Of a stretch of DNA of 64,000 bases, positions 41,101 through 52,338 are shown piece after piece. The translations under genes were made by a program, and so were the position numbers. The stretch spans positions 372,001 through 436,000 of the forward strand of contig CAWUHX010000084.1 in NCBI GenBank assembly GCA_963922205.1, written 5' to 3'. Numbering within the stretch: the first letter of the stretch is position 1; the number at the start of each line of letters is the position of its first letter. The stretch is from Romanomermis culicivorax (lineage: Eukaryota > Nematoda > Enoplea > Mermithida > Mermithidae). The notes under the pieces were generated by a model. That model did no database searches. It saw only the letters and a program-made list of their open reading frames with translations, and was not told where the DNA came from.

Positions 41101-44100
41101 ATAAAGGTCGGTGTATGCAACCAGCAGATCGAGTAAGGCTGCCCGGTCCCGAGGATAGATGTCCGGTGAGATTACAGCATTGGCCTCGACCCACTGACGA
41201 TCCAGGACGGTGTCTGAGTCGACCGGTGATTCCCGTGAGGGCTCACTATGCATTTGCACATGACCGATGGTCATGTGTGGGTAGAGAACCACGGAATGAG
41301 TATTCGGGTTAACTACTTGAAGTGGTATGTGACCGTTGGTCACGCTACTCACGCTTCCCGCAAAATATATGTGTCTTTGAGATCCGGTGAGGTGCTTCGG
41401 AAAGAAGGCCACCTCAGGTACGTTCGTATAGATTGGCGGAACAGGTACAGTGAATCGTGTCAGGGAGCGAGGCTCCAGAATTACCAAGTCCTTCAGGGGC
41501 AAGGCGCCGTGGGCAGAAGGTGGGCTGTGGATGAGACCGTCACAGGGGATTCTACTTTCTTTGAACTGGAGGAAGGATTTCTCCCAGTTCAAGCTGACAC
41601 AATTGAACTGGCCGAGGAAGTTTGTTCCAAGGACTAGTTCAGCTGAACAGTTCTCCTGTATTTGGACCTGAATCCGTTCAGAGACATCAGCCACTGTAAC
41701 CGTGGTGTAGGCTGCTCCTAGCAGTGGGATCGGGGACCCATTGGCTGCGATAGGGCGAGCCCTGGTTGGTGAAAGTGACAAGTTGGGCAGCTGGGCCGCT
41801 AACTTGTGGTCCAGGAGTGAGAAAACAGCTCCTGTGTCGACCAGTGCCTTTGCTTCTACCCAGTTGTTGAGGAGAACTTTGATATGGGGTGTCCGAATAT
41901 CATTTGGGTAAAAAGCAGAGACCACATGACCGGAATCAGGTGTGGTGGCACCACTGGTGTGTTTGGTCTTACCGGACCGCTTTGGAATCGGCAGTCCCGT
42001 ACGACGTAGTAGACCTACCAGAGCGTATCCGACGGAAGGTTCCGGGTCGTTCAGAAGGGTGGACTCATCCTGTACCGTGAGTACGTGGTCTGAGTGGTCC
42101 CTTGGGCTCTGAGTAGCTCCTAGTGATTCAATCTCGGTGTCCGATAGCGGTGGCGCGTTTGGCACGGGTGATGCCGGAGCATCTGAATCACTTGGCTCAG
42201 GGTATCGGCCTTTCTCTAGCGTGACTGGAGAGTTTCCAGGCGGAGGTCGAGGGCAACCTGACCTGTGCAAGGTCGACAGATGACGACTTGCCCGTCTGGA
42301 AGAGGCCCGGGATCCCCTGGTTGACCCACGTGATGAGGCAACTGAGGAGGCCCGTGAGTGTGGCCGAGAGATGGACGAAGCCCTGGACCGTGATCGTGAT
42401 CCCGACCTGTGTGAGTTTCGCGAGAGAGCACGGGTGTTCTCCCACCAGGGGTCGATCTGGTCAATCTCCGGCGTGGTCAGTAGGAGGGGTAATTCTACCG
42501 TGTCCAGCCGACAAACATTACGTTGGTAGTCAAACATAATGTTCTTGAACTGTTCTAAGAAGTCCAGTCCGAGTATGAGGTCAACAGGTGCCCAGAAGGG
42601 AGACGTAGTCTTGCACACATGGAGATGGATATCGATCCGTGTGTTCGGCTGGCGGTTTCCGGGCAACATGATTTCATATGGTCCCGAAAGGATGGTATGC
42701 ATGGCTTTACCATTGATGCTCATCAATGGGTTAAAGTCGTGATGTTGCTGGAACCCCATGACCGCCTTCGGACTTTCTTTAGCCAAGGCCTTATGAAGAC
42801 GTTGGCTAATGATAGTGCGGGGGCAACCCGTGTCAAGGAAAGCAGGAGTTTCCTTGGTATCCAGCAGCATGACAAAACACGGTGTGATTCGGTCAAGCTG
42901 GGAGGGCACATCGTTTTGCACATAGTGAAAACCGATCCAGCGTTGGACTTTGCGGTAAAGACCCAACGGGGAGAAACGGCTAACAAACCTGACCTGTTTG
43001 CTCCGCAGACGGTAGCTGAGATAATAAGATACACCGAGGTAGGCAAGGTATCCGACACCGATCAGCACTGTCAGGGTAATTAGGATGTTAAAGATCAATT
43101 GGACCGGCCTGCTCAGGACAGCATGCAAGCCCTGGGCGAGGGTGTGTTGTTGACCCGTAATAACATGGTTTGCTGCCAAACCGACACCTTCCAGAGAGGC
43201 CTTGATGTCGGTCCCTACCCCTGCAAAGGCCTGGTAGATGGCGTCTGGTTGCAGGGATAGACCAGGGGTAAAGTTTACCAGCCGGTTGAGTACCGCTTCA
43301 ATTTGCTCAGTCTTGTAAACGTACTGTTTAAAGAAGGCAAAGTTTGAAGGGGTCATCGCCAACTGGTCATGAAAGAGCGCCGGTGCCTCAAAGTGAGTGA
43401 TGTTGAAACGCTGCTTCCAGAAGAGTTCCAGTGGGATGTGGCTCACATGGACCGCGCCAGACTCAGTAAACCAGCCCGAGCGATTTCGGAAAATCCCTGT
43501 AAAGTGGTGATGACACGGCACAATTGGGCTAGACTTAATGAGATCCGGACCACCGGGGGTGGCGAAGTAGATGGTGCCGCCGACCTGTACAGGTAAGTAC
43601 TTGTAGCAAACGTTTCCCACCCGGTACGAGTGGTAAACGTAGGTGGCGTTGACCTTCTGACACGGCCATATTGTCAGTGCATCGCCTGTGAATTCCGCCG
43701 TTAGGTCATTCCTCTGGAGGAATGCCCGGGCACCCAAGGTAGGGTCGAAGCGAAGCAACTGCCAAGTCAGATCAAGATAGCGTTGAGCCTGAGAGCAGAG
43801 CTCAAGCCACGTGAACCGGAAACCGTTAATTTCCGACTCCTTGATCTGCTGAGCCAGATAGTTCAGTTTGGCATTGACCGGATCGGGACAGGTGTCCTTT
43901 GCCATTCTGAACAAATTTTGGGTCAAATTGTATCTCCCGTGGATGCGAAGGAGAAGACCCTGATCTGTCCGGACTGTGGTGGAACGTAGTTCTGGGCACA
44001 GTTGGAAGACACGGGAGTTTCCCGGGATCTTGAGGGCAACCTGTAGATCATCGATGATGACGTGGTTCCCTGACATGGACGCAGTGTAATTTCCCTTGGG

Positions 44101-44763
44101 GTGATAATGACACCGTGCCGTGAAGTTTTGTGCTGGCCAGACAATGACCCCGTCTAGAGTAGTGCACTGGCCTGCAGTGGGACTGCATCCACCTACATCG
44201 CCTAAGGTGCTTAGGGCCGTAGTGCTGTCCCACGAAGCGACTTGTCCCTCCTCGATGAAGATGTTAGTCACTGTCTTGCAGACGTCGCTGCAGCACCATT
44301 CGTACATCACTTCCAATGTTTGGTTTGTGCTATAAAAGCCAGGGCGAATGCCGACAAGTTTTTGTGAACCAAACATCTTAGTGCGATGTGCTAGCGTGCA
44401 TGCCGCAGGCGCTAAGTGCTGAGTGGTAATGACGTCTGCAGTGATGCCCCTAGAGCCGAAGAAACCGGTGTTGGTGCAGACTTTGCGGGAGCGCAATGTG
44501 CATTTCCACACTGTGGTTGTAATCGGGTCTGAGCTAGGGACATACACTGTAACATTCATGCGCCATGGGCTCCATGAAGATTGCGGTGGTTTACACTCTA
44601 CACGCTGGGGTAACTCAAGTGGATGTCCGCTTCTTGAGAGACCGCAAAATTGATACTGAGCCGCCCCTGCTGACAAACTCACCCCTAGAAACAGTGATGC
44701 TACCAAGGTCAATTTTATTATCAAAAACAACTGTACAAACGTAATTTGTAAGTGTTCACTCAT
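38194..44763 (-). CDS. Env-like glycoprotein fused to Pol (two retropepsins, RT, RNase H, integrase)
   Basis: 2,189 residues from ATG 44763. A signal peptide (about 1-36, hydrophobic, ending SAGA) leads a Cys-rich ectodomain with N-glycosylation sites and segments such as YEWCCSDVC and [15 protein letters not shown] transmembrane helix follows near 551-584. The tail has a first retropepsin ([12 protein letters not shown] near 641-652, LILGLDFL), a Ser/Arg-rich linker and a second retropepsin ([11 protein letters not shown] near 976, LVLGTNFL). Then come RT (YLDDILVF near 1397), RNase H (LQTDAS near 1546), and integrase with HHCC, D (1871), D (1931), E (1967, DX35E) and a GPY/F-type end. The glycoprotein resembles those of chuvirus-like mononegaviruses captured by some retroelements, a family call by pattern only. 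The frame stays open upstream to 45,627, but that part looks out-of-frame. Confidence 0.88.
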   Translation of the reverse strand: MSEHLQITFVQLFLIIKLTLVASLFLGVSLSAGAAQYQFCGLSRSGHPLELPQRVECKPPQSSWSPWRMNVTVYVPSSDPITTTVWKCTLRSRKVCTNTGFFGSRGITADVITTQHLAPAACTLAHRTKMFGSQKLVGIRPGFYSTNQTLEVMYEWCCSDVCKTVTNIFIEEGQVASWDSTTALSTLGDVGGCSPTAGQCTTLDGVIVWPAQNFTARCHYHPKGNYTASMSGNHVIIDDLQVALKIPGNSRVFQLCPELRSTTVRTDQGLLLRIHGRYNLTQNLFRMAKDTCPDPVNAKLNYLAQQIKESEINGFRFTWLELCSQAQRYLDLTWQLLRFDPTLGARAFLQRNDLTAEFTGDALTIWPCQKVNATYVYHSYRVGNVCYKYLPVQVGGTIYFATPGGPDLIKSSPIVPCHHHFTGIFRNRSGWFTESGAVHVSHIPLELFWKQRFNITHFEAPALFHDQLAMTPSNFAFFKQYVYKTEQIEAVLNRLVNFTPGLSLQPDAIYQAFAGVGTDIKASLEGVGLAANHVITGQQHTLAQGLHAVLSRPVQLIFNILITLTVLIGVGYLAYLGVSYYLSYRLRSKQVRFVSRFSPLGLYRKVQRWIGFHYVQNDVPSQLDRITPCFVMLLDTKETPAFLDTGCPRTIISQRLHKALAKESPKAVMGFQQHHDFNPLMSINGKAMHTILSGPYEIMLPGNRQPNTRIDIHLHVCKTTSPFWAPVDLILGLDFLEQFKNIMFDYQRNVCRLDTVELPLLLTTPEIDQIDPWWENTRALSRNSHRSGSRSRSRASSISRPHSRASSVASSRGSTRGSRASSRRASRHLSTLHRSGCPRPPPGNSPVTLEKGRYPEPSDSDAPASPVPNAPPLSDTEIESLGATQSPRDHSDHVLTVQDESTLLNDPEPSVGYALVGLLRRTGLPIPKRSGKTKHTSGATTPDSGHVVSAFYPNDIRTPHIKVLLNNWVEAKALVDTGAVFSLLDHKLAAQLPNLSLSPTRARPIAANGSPIPLLGAAYTTVTVADVSERIQVQIQENCSAELVLGTNFLGQFNCVSLNWEKSFLQFKESRIPCDGLIHSPPSAHGALPLKDLVILEPRSLTRFTVPVPPIYTNVPEVAFFPKHLTGSQRHIYFAGSVSSVTNGHIPLQVVNPNTHSVVLYPHMTIGHVQMHSEPSRESPVDSDTVLDRQWVEANAVISPDIYPRDRAALLDLLVAYTDLYALDEKDTGSTDLVQHEISTGDARPVRRFPYRSSPKEKDLIMQEVKALQEKGIIRPSMSPWATNTVLVRKKNGTHRMCVDFRSLNEVTKKDVYPLPRIDDILDTLKGMKYFTTLDQANAYWSIPIAEADKEKTPFNTPIGLYEFNYLPFGLCNAPGTFQRLMDLLLTGIQWRTVLTYLDDILVFGNSHTQMLERLADVFARLRRGGMKLRLSKCKFSHSEVEYLGYRISQSGLEPDQAKLAAVQNLPIPQNAKDIKSFLGLVSYYKRFIPGCARLSEPLTKLLRKETTFQWSKPQQEAFDELRRLLTNPPILRHPNFSKSFILQTDASISGIGAVLSQLDEHGYDHPVAYASRGLTAAEKNYSITELETLAVVHFVKHFRPYLFQHEVVVQTDHTAVKAVLEKPNPSARIARWGLALAEFKLTIRPRKGQSNGNADALSRLPDPNSLTGQSIDDTPLYRPEGHVMVITNGAQHLARSRTLTDGVQHLARSSNSAPITVGAERLVRSESYAEISVGAQHPDLFAAQLEDPELADIIRFLKPLGDQNDVGGYHLLDNVLQKWTGESNKIVIPRSMVTTIIRAHHDDILARHFGAKRTARLIARRYHWPSLSRDVKSFCQRCDLCQQNKPARQKTTATLKPITITGPFHRVGVDCMGPMTTSKAGNHLIVVFIDYFTKWVEAFATPDITAHTIARLFVTQIVCRHGAPQILQSDRGTDFTSKLMTEITAICATKKIHSTAYHPMTNGEVERANQTLATRLRMYVHQGHTDWDEHLPYAVFAVNISMNESTGYSPFELMYGRTPMLPVDAALSFNPLAYIINVSSYDMEVKRHFTNALTLIQSRIEKAQEAYARSYDRKAHDVSYKVGDQVLKLRTSSKRGLTPKLLPIYDGPYLVTSVAYPNVTLRLEMDQEDTIHVNQLRLYVSPEQPSEAEDTPPTSQATDSAPLLFPSISRDFTPNLIDPHLDAEVPDP

Positions 44764-44791
44764 TTTCACAAATCTGGCCTGAGGGGCAGTG

Positions 44792-45505
44792 TCAGATTTC
44801 TTCTTCGTCGCTGTCGGACGAGATTGGTTCCTGGCCGGGGAAATCGAGGACCAATCCACCACATGGGTGGATTTCCCGGAGGATACCGATTTTTGGCGAC
44901 CGTGGGGCGACTGCCGTTGGGAACGGAGATTCCTCAACGACGCTGACATCTTCGTTAACCGGACGTAAGGTCTCGTCGACGGCCATGTGTTCGACGACGG
45001 GCGACTTGGTTGCAGCGGTCGGAGATGTCTCTTGGTCTGGCGCCGGCGATTTGGCTTGGGCTGTTGCCGACGATGTATTTTGGGCTGTTGCCGGCGGTGT
45101 AGGATCATTTGCGGGTTCCTTGGCCGGGGGCGAGGAAGCAGTGATGTCCATTTTTGTTGGCGATGTCGCGGCAACAGGTGGCGCTGCTGTCGGTGATGTA
45201 GCGGCGACAGCAGGCAGGAGGATCCAACTGGCCTGTTCGACTGCTCGGCGGACGGCATCGACCGAAGGCGAGGATGGCTCCCTGTCCAATAAGAACTTCT
45301 CGACGGGCGAGATTGTGATAGTCCCATTGGCAATGAACTCGAGTGCCCGTCGGGCGACGTCGGGTCGTAAGAGTCGCATTGAAACAGGTGCCGCAAGCAC
45401 CACGTCGGCGGCCGTGAGGGCTTCGACATGCGATGGCTCGTTGAGCAGAGTCCACGGCAAATGCGGGTATTTCTTGGCCATGTCAACTGACCAGATGGCC
45501 AACAT
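44792..45505 (-). CDS. Gag-like protein of element 1
   Basis: The frame from 45,588 (stop) to 44,792 has its first ATG at 45,505 ([16 protein letters not shown]). It has a helical N-terminal part, a long Ala/Pro/Ser/Thr-rich middle and an acidic end (SSDSDEEEI). Composition is much more protein-like than the overlapping frame of the long ORF (Arg/Ser/Gln/Pro-rich). It has no CCHC knuckle. A short acidic/hydrophobic motif near the end (GLVLDFPGQ) faintly resembles YVLDLDIPDW in the gag-end protein of element 2. It stops 28 nt before the env-pol ATG. Part of gag may be missing, since the LTR-proximal region looks deleted. Confidence 0.5.
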   Translation of the reverse strand: MLAIWSVDMAKKYPHLPWTLLNEPSHVEALTAADVVLAAPVSMRLLRPDVARRALEFIANGTITISPVEKFLLDREPSSPSVDAVRRAVEQASWILLPAVAATSPTAAPPVAATSPTKMDITASSPPAKEPANDPTPPATAQNTSSATAQAKSPAPDQETSPTAATKSPVVEHMAVDETLRPVNEDVSVVEESPFPTAVAPRSPKIGILREIHPCGGLVLDFPGQEPISSDSDEEEI

Positions 45506-45651
45506 CGCATCTTGGACGGGCGATGGCGCTGTGAACAAGAAATCGATAGAGTCGTGGACTGAGATAGATTTCTGGTTCCTACTCTAGGATCACCTGAAGA
45601 AGAAGGTAGTATACCTGACAAATTCATGGGCTCGACCTGGTCGAGGACTTC

Positions 45652-47061
45652 TGTATGTGGATTTGGGAGAGCTGGGGAGGTTTGGGTATCTCATCAGGTA
45701 ATACCGTGTTTTAGACGTCACATTGATGGTGAACCATATCAGATTGATCCTATTACAGTGAGTAATAGGCTGTGACTCCTGATGGATACTGGCATTTTCC
45801 CCAGGCTTCCCTAAATGGCGTTGGGGGCCTAACCTGGCAAATGGTGGCTATAGAGAGGTCTATAGTTGGTTCTCTTGTGTTGTCCTTGGGGTCTTGCTGT
45901 AGGGTAATGGACAACGCTGCCAGGCTAGGTGCGACAATCCCCGAGTCCTACTCAGTGAGAGTGGGGACAGGGTCACCTGTAAAATGACCTAATTTGTGGG
46001 GCCCAATTATGAACCAGACAGCCCCTTTTTAGCCCGAACCTGAGAGGTGGAGGCCCTACTTATCTGTGGAAACCTTGGGAAACCGACTTAGGAAGGATTT
46101 CCCAACAAATACCCCACAAATAACAATAATCCCCTGAGAAGACTCACCTAGTCCTGTTTCTCAAGCGATTTGACGAAACGGGCGGCAAGTCCCTGGATAC
46201 TTTCGGTCTTCTGGCACTGGGGCGGGGATGCGATCCACAAACGTCCTAGCGGCGAGTGGCGGCGAGCGGCCGTGAGCGGGAGGCGATTCTCCAACGTTTT
46301 CTTCACGAACTGGGGGGGGTCGGACACCTGGCACTGATGGGCAGCGGGGTACTGTAGGCGGTAAGAGGCGGACGCAGTGAACAAGGGTAAATTTATGCAA
46401 ATTTATTGGGGAATAAGGCGGCGGACACACAGGTGTACAATAAAATATGCAAATTGATGAGAAGGCGGCGGGCGCGGAGTTACAACCGGACTAGAGCTTG
46501 GTGAACCCAAGAATGAGCGAAAAACTAAAGAAACATGTCCTTTTAAGGACATGTTTGGCTACAGCTCCAGCTTGGGCGGAGTTTCTCGGCGCTCAAGCTA
46601 ACTTCTGCAGCTAGACGCGATGCAGAAGATGCCTATGAGCACATAGACATTTTTTTCATTCACATGAGTTTAGCACTGAGGCCGACTGCAGTGCCTATGC
46701 TAAGCATATGAACGTCTTTAGCTAAAACTTCTTAGCTAGTCGTTTTTGCGTAACAAAAACGACGCTAATTTTTGATGATAAGAGGTGCATGAATGCACCA
46801 AAAATAGCCATGTGCTCGTGGAGCACGACTGGCGGAAGTTTTTAGCTAAAGGGCCTACTGTAGCCCGCGTTTGTAAAGAAATAAAAATACAACAAAACGA
46901 AACATAAAAAATGCATGAAAAATATAAAAACGAACGCAAAATGCATGTGTAAAAATGAAATAAACAAAAACATGATCGAGTAATAAACGAAACATGAAAA
47001 ATAACAAAATGTCGGCATGATCGGAATCACGTGACGTTGGGTAATTGAGCGGCACGTGACA
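45652..47061 (-). repeat. 5' LTR of element 1
   Basis: 1,410 bp, near-identical to 36,235-37,676 but ending (minus) in CCACATACA, about 33 bases short of the other copy and with no TGG-type primer-binding site after it. The sequence following is GAAGTCCTCGACCAGGTCGAG, partly palindromic. It contains the same palindrome at 46,531-46,556. Confidence 0.85.
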
Positions 47062-47235
47062 ATATACATACAAAGCAAAAAAGCACTACAACGCAGTGGA
47101 TGTGCAGCGCGTTGCAGCAAAGTGCATTTGCGGATAGCCAGCATTTTTTTCATAATTCCACGGTGGCAAAGTTAACATTGTGAAGGGGTACACATGCCCA
47201 TATTATATTCGCAACTTTTTAAATATATTCTATAT
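47062..47235 (+). repeat. Left inverted arm (inner part)
   Basis: Resumes the arm broken at 36,234. AGCACTACAACGCAGTGG, GCAGCGCGTTGCAGCAAAG and GGATAGCCAGCATTTTTTTC match the complement of 63,235-63,390. Confidence 0.8.
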
Positions 47236-48412
47236 TTTTCAGTTATAAATTTCAGACACCAACTTTTATTGATGTCAAGGGAATTTTTCATATGATCTGT
47301 CTGCGTTCATAGTAAAGTCAGTAGCTTAGCTTATCAAACAATCCCCAAATCGTCCGAAAAACCTAGAACTAGTAGAAAAATTTTGTGATCGTGCTAAGCT
47401 AGAAGAAATGATAACCAATCAGAAAACCTACGATCACGAAGTTAAAAAATATTATGGCGTACGCCAAAAATAAATTCGAGCTGTTGTGCTGACATCCTTG
47501 TGTGCATTTTCTCAGTAAATTGATACTCCCATGAAAAACCAATGTCTAACGAATTTATTGTTCGAGAAAATTAATCGTTTTCGTACATTATGGATGAAGT
47601 CGAAATAATAAGGAGTGTCAAATGATTCATTTCTGTATGCGATTTGGGAAGTACAAATCCACGAATACAAGATTCTAAAAGACGTGCACATTTTTGAGTA
47701 TTTAAACTTTATGATAAAGTATAACCGACATGCCTAAGGTAGCATATAAAAACGAAATTTATAAAGTAATGCAAGAGTTTAGGCACGCAAACTTTCCTTA
47801 TTACAAATCAAGAAAAATGTTCTTTTTAAGCTGAAGAAGTCAAGTAGTTTTTTTGCCAAAAAATTGAAATTATCAGTAAGTCATTGAGATGGACTTCAGA
47901 TAAAAATATTCCTAGTTTTAAAAAGCTGAAAAAAAAGTTATAGAAAAAGAAAAAGCAGTAAAAGTAAAGAAGAAGTTTAATATGAGGCTATAAAATAAAA
48001 TAAGTATAGCATGGCGTCTGAAAACAAATCCTAGCACTTTGCTGCAATGTTGCGCGTCCTCTGCATTGCAGCCCTTCTTTGCTTTTTATGTAATGAGATA
48101 AGAAAAGATTGGTTTTTCATGGGAGTATCAATTTACTGAGGAAATACCCACAAGAACGTCAGCACAACAGTTCGATTTTTTTTGGCGTATGCCATAAAAT
48201 TTTTTAACATCATGATCATAGGTTTTTGATTGGTTATCATTTCTTCTAGCTTAGCACGATCACGAAAGTTTTCTACTAGTTCTAAATTTTTCGGGCGATT
48301 TGGGGACTGTTTGATAAGCTAAGCTACTGACTTTACTATGAACGCAGACAGATCATATGAAAAATTACCTTGACACCAATAAAAATCGATGTCTGAAATT
48401 TATAACTGAAAA
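47236..48412. mobile_element. Foldback element with about 310-bp inverted repeats
   Basis: 47,236-47,555 is repeated inverted at 48,098-48,412. The stretches with GATCATATGAAAAATT, AAGCTAAGCTACTGACTT and GGTTATCATTTCTTCTAGC on the right are the complement of the left. The 540-bp centre is AT-rich and also carries an inverted copy (48,036-48,090) of the GCAACGC/GCAGTG module of the arm. No transposase. Confidence 0.8.
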
Positions 48413-49242
48413 ACCGTAGCTAGCACGTTAGTGCTAGACTACAATGTGTTTCATTTACGCCGATTTTCACGTTTAAAGCAAGATTTCTAACGGACCATAA
48501 GACATCCAAAGCTGAAATTTGGCAACAATATAGAACTCGATGCGGGCTACAATATGGTACTACTTAGAATACCTTAGACATACTGTAGCTAAAGTTATGA
48601 GACAAACTAGAGTACTGTTTTGCCACCTTTTCATAACTAACGATTATTCTAACCGATTAGCTCCATTGTGGTATTAATATCTTCAGTAGGGCCATATCTC
48701 GGGACCGCCACAAAATTTTTTCGAAATATGCAAATGCGAGCTTATTTCAGTGTAAAGAAAAATCTCAAAACTCCGACCAGTAATAACTTTGCAAATATTT
48801 AGTCTTTCTAGACGATTCTTATTCCGTTCGATGCAGCTCCTCAAGTTGTCGAAAACACTGCCTGGCGGTTTGAGATTTTGCAGTGTAAACTTAATTATCA
48901 AAGAAAATATGCAAATTTGGCCGAGTTGGGGTAGATGACCGCACAAACATCTCGAGTTGTGTAAATCGTAGAAAGCTAATTCTTTTTTTGTTCGATAGCT
49001 GAGTAAAATGCCCAGAGTAAACCACCTTAACATCTAGTATGTGCCGTGTAAAGAAAGTGTAAACAAAGCGAAAATGTCCAGTTAAAATTTTTTTTTGCGA
49101 TTTTCAGATCTTTTGTTGCACCATTGAAACGAGCTTCTTTTTCTACCCCCTCAGTTTTGATATTTGTTTTTTGAAAAAATGTACAGTACGTTAGAAATTT
49201 GCATAAATGTTGTTTACAAAATTTTTTTTTAGATTCATCGAT
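48413..49242. other. Non-coding stretch
   Basis: AT-rich; no gene or repeat supported. Confidence 0.4.
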
Positions 49243-49247
49243 TTTAA

Positions 49248-49554
49248 GGCCCTGTCATACTTTGCCACACGGTACGGCGAGGCACTGCGCGGCGCCGCGT
49301 GGAGCCCGTTGTCCTATTCATACTAACAGGCTGTACCGCGCGGCGCTGCTTTTTTACTTTTGGATTTTGCTCTTCTCAAAAAATGTGTATTGGTTCAGTT
49401 GAAACCTGATAGGGTGCCACGCGTCAACGCAAAAATTACAAAAACCTATTCATACTTCAAAGGCAATACCGCGCGGTACCATGCCGCGCCGCTTTTTAGT
49501 ATGAATAGAACGACCGGCGCTGCATGGTACCAAACAGTGAAGAATGACAGGGCC
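49248..49554. mobile_element. MITE, 307 bp, GC-rich core
   Basis: Ends GGCCCTGTCAT.../...ATGACAGGGCC form terminal inverted repeats. TTTAA is duplicated on both sides (49,243-49,247 and 49,555-49,559). The interior holds several CCGCGCGG/GGCGCC words in both orientations, in sharp contrast to the AT-rich flanks. Non-coding. Confidence 0.75.
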
Positions 49555-49559
49555 TTTAA

Positions 49560-49930
49560 GTAGCGCCATTGCAAGGAGCCTATTTTATTGTCCCTGATGC
49601 ATATTTTTGTTTTTCGAAATATCTCAATGTACACTAAAAATTTGCATAAATGATAGAGATAAATAACTAAAGTATAAATGAATAGCTAAAGACGAAAGAA
49701 ATGATTATTTCAGTTAAAATTATCTCAGCCTTGCCTGTTTTTAAACTCTATTTTCAAATTTTTTCTGTCTAGATACCACATATTTTTAAGGTTGAAAACT
49801 TCTCTATTCTGGAGCTGAAATTTGTATGCCAAAAGATTCAGCACATTGAGAAGCGCCATACAACAACGTTTCAGAGCAACACAGTGATTTTTGAGCAAAA
49901 TATTCGAAAAAAGAATTTTTGGTGGACCAT
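49560..49930. other. Non-coding stretch
   Basis: AT-rich; nothing recognised. Confidence 0.4.
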
Positions 49931-50092
49931 TGTAACGTACATGCTAACACATTAATGTAAATACCACTTTTACGGTACATGTAAATGAAACGACCCCTTT
50001 CTATCCCTGAGGAGCTCCTACTGAAACCACCCCGACCTCTTCTCGCCCTCGAACCCCTTGAACGAGGACGTTCAACTTCGGAAGGATGGAAT
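49931..50092 (+). repeat. Relic of a second copy of element 2 (LTR start joined to PPT region)
   Basis: The first ~33 bp match the start of the element-2 LTR (TGTAACGTACATGCTAA). The remaining ~130 bp match 61,012-61,145, the 3' internal end of element 2 (ACCACTTTTACGGTACATG to GAACGAGGACG and TTCAACTTCGGAAGGA). It directly precedes the LTR at 50,093, so that LTR also serves as the 3' LTR of a deleted neighbour. Confidence 0.7.
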
Positions 50093-50944
50093 TGTAACTT
50101 ACATGCTAACGCATTAATGTAAATACATATTGTACACTATGTGATATTCGTTTATTAAATATAAATTCATTTCATAATCTATCGTCTCAAGGGTGTCTGG
50201 GATTCACACCCAAACACCCCTATAAATTTATGTGAAGTACTTTATTCTGATCCTCCCACACCCCAGTAGCCGTTATTGACCCAATTGAGATGCTCTAATT
50301 AATTTGCACATCGGCAGCTGGTCCCCTAGAATCTACACGAAAGTACACATTCCACAGCTACATTAATTTCCCATAAAAATCGTAAATACACCTGCACACA
50401 GTAAAAAGTGGAAGCCCCACCAGACACCAGTCTCAAGTGGAACAGTAGCAGTGGTTCCTACAAAAATATGTATATGCAGAGGAAATAGATATAGAAGCAT
50501 ACATGGAAGCACAGAGGCGTGGTTAAGTCCACTGTAGACAAGGAAGCAAGCATAAGGGAAGCATAAAAGCATAAGGTACCAGGAAAGCATTGGAAGGTGT
50601 GGCTAAATGAGCGAAGCGGAAGAAGCAAGAAGCAGCGATTGGCGGAAGAAGATCTTCGGAAAAAGACCTCCCCCGAGCCAAGGGAGTGGATAAAAGAAGC
50701 AGTATTTAAAGAGAAGCAAAGCATGATTCTGTCAGATTGTTAGAAAGCGTTTTTAAAAAAAGGGAGACTTGTTTTTTGTGAAGAAGCATATTCGTGCATT
50801 TTTGTCAACGAGGAAGCAATTGTCCATTTATTGTCCGCCTTTATCATATTATCATCGTAAATTGTTGTTACCTGTGTCCCTGCGGACTGTGAAATGTGCA
50901 GTATCGAGATCAAGTAAAAGTACAATTAGAATCTGGGTGTTACA
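50093..50944 (+). repeat. 5' LTR of element 2
   Basis: 852 bp, TG...CA. It shares the GATTCACACCCAAACACC and AGTACTTTATTCTGATC segments with the other LTRs of the family (there in opposite orientation). A promoter-like AGTATTTAAAGAGAAGC occurs at about 50,700. Confidence 0.85.
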
Positions 50945-50949
50945 TATTT

Positions 50950-50961
50950 TGGTGACCATAC
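50950..50961 (+). other. Primer-binding site of element 2
   Basis: TGGTGACCATAC five bases after the LTR end, complementary to a tRNA 3' end finishing GGTCACCA. The nested element has the same site at 56,842-56,853. Confidence 0.7.
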
Positions 50962-51188
50962 ACTTTTGTAACTATTGGAACTCCCTGCCCCACTAGGTGC
51001 ATCCTTCATCCGGGGCAACCCTAAGCAGTTATTGCATACAGTAGTAATAGTCTCCTACAGTAGGACAACTATTTGTAAAATCCAAACTGGAATGTCCCTT
51101 TAACGAAACATTAAGTGATACATTTTTATGAATAGAGCGTGAAGCAAAAATTGAAGCATCTAAGCAAAAATCCCAGGGAAAACAGAGA

Positions 51189-52338
51189 ATGACCCATCAA
51201 ACTCAATACCCTTTAGGAGAAATCGTTAGAGAACAGATAAATGAACTATTTTCCGAACATTTTCATACCCTCCCGACACAATTGAACCAAAACACAGTAA
51301 ACCCTACCCTAATTGAGGACCTAAGAACAGCCAACACTTGTAATCACATGGCAAATAATTTGTACGCGAAACCTACAGTATTCACAGGGGGGCATGACCC
51401 AACATTTTGGTGAATGGAATAAACGTTTAGAACAATTCATGGTACTCCAAGGCATGAAGGATACCGATGCACAGTTGAAGTTAGCATGCTTAGAAATTCA
51501 TTTGGGAGGAGCCGCATTAGCAAAATTCAAAAGTCTAGCCAATTCTGAACCCCCCCCCCCCAATACATATGAACAGTATAAAACCGCATTACAGGCCTTC
51601 TTCCCAAATAATCAAGACACTGAGTTACATCAACAATTTTTGCAAGAAAGAAAACAAAAACGATCAGAAACAGTAACTGAATTCTTGTTTGATCTAGAAC
51701 ACCTAGCAACCCTTGCCTACCCCAACTTTAACACAGACGCCCGAGAAATGATCATAAAACACCTTTTTGTAGAAGGCATGCAAAACGAAATCAGGGAAGC
51801 AATTATGTATAGAAGGTTCACAACCCTAAAAGAAATGTCTGGCGAAGCAGCTTACATTGAACAGCAAATCCTTAGAAATGAATTAAAATCCAACACCCTT
51901 CCATTCATACCTCCAAAACCCGAACCCATCTTTTCATTAACAAACAATACTGACCAACAGGGCCTTTTGCATCAATTAGAACAACAAGTAAAAGACTTAT
52001 AGTTGCAGATCAAACAAAAATCCCAACCCCCACCACAGAGTAAATATAACAGTTTCAGCAACAACAACACTTTTAGTAGCAATAATGGTTACAGAAACAA
52101 CAGCAGTTTTAGACAACCCACATGCTTTCAATGTGGACATGTAGCTCAAAATTGTAATTCATTAGGGACACGAAAATCATGTGAAATCTGTTTTCATAAT
52201 AATCACATTACTCGTGATCGTAAAAGCCGATGCATTCATTGTTCCCAAACAGGACATAGATCTGACCACTGCATTTCAAAAACCAACAAAGTCGTAATAT
52301 CCAAAATTGCATTGAGGATAGGCAACCCCAACCCCTAA
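51189..52338 (+). pseudogene. Gag of element 2 (broken), with zinc knuckles
   Basis: It opens THQTQYPLGEIVREQINELF. A frameshift near 51,395 leads into the capsid-like helical region (FGEWNKRLEQFMVLQG, YEQYKTALQAFFPNNQD, ERKQKRSETVTEFLFDLEHL, EMIIKHLFVEGM). A stop at 52,000 precedes the nucleocapsid part with CFQCGHVAQNC, CEICFHNNH and CIHCSQTGHRSDHC (CCHC-type knuckles). This is the retrotransposon Gag (Gag_p10/Retrotrans_gag-like by pattern). The related gag in the nested element helps to place the breaks. Confidence 0.82.

Larger units (their letters stand above)
36235..47061 (-). mobile_element. LTR retrotransposon 1: gag-like, then fused env-like/pol
   Basis: 10.8 kb inserted in the left arm. 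The flanks read CCCACATAT before and ATATACATAC after, while the uninterrupted copy at 63.39 kb (complement) has CCCACATATACATAC, so the target duplication is ATAT (36,231-36,234 and 47,062-47,065). The LTRs are nearly identical and the pol frame is open, so insertion is recent. The order on the minus strand is 5' LTR (right), gag-like frame, glycoprotein, two retropepsins, RT, RNase H, integrase, 3' LTR. It belongs with Ty3/gypsy elements by RT and integrase type. Confidence 0.93.

Noticed and set aside
44764..45627. First 288 codons of the long env-pol frame as a genuine protein part
   Set aside because: Strong Arg/Ser/Gln/Pro bias and complete overlap with a better gag-like frame; the signal peptide ATG at 44,763 is the sensible start. 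Kept as a finding, not as the CDS start.
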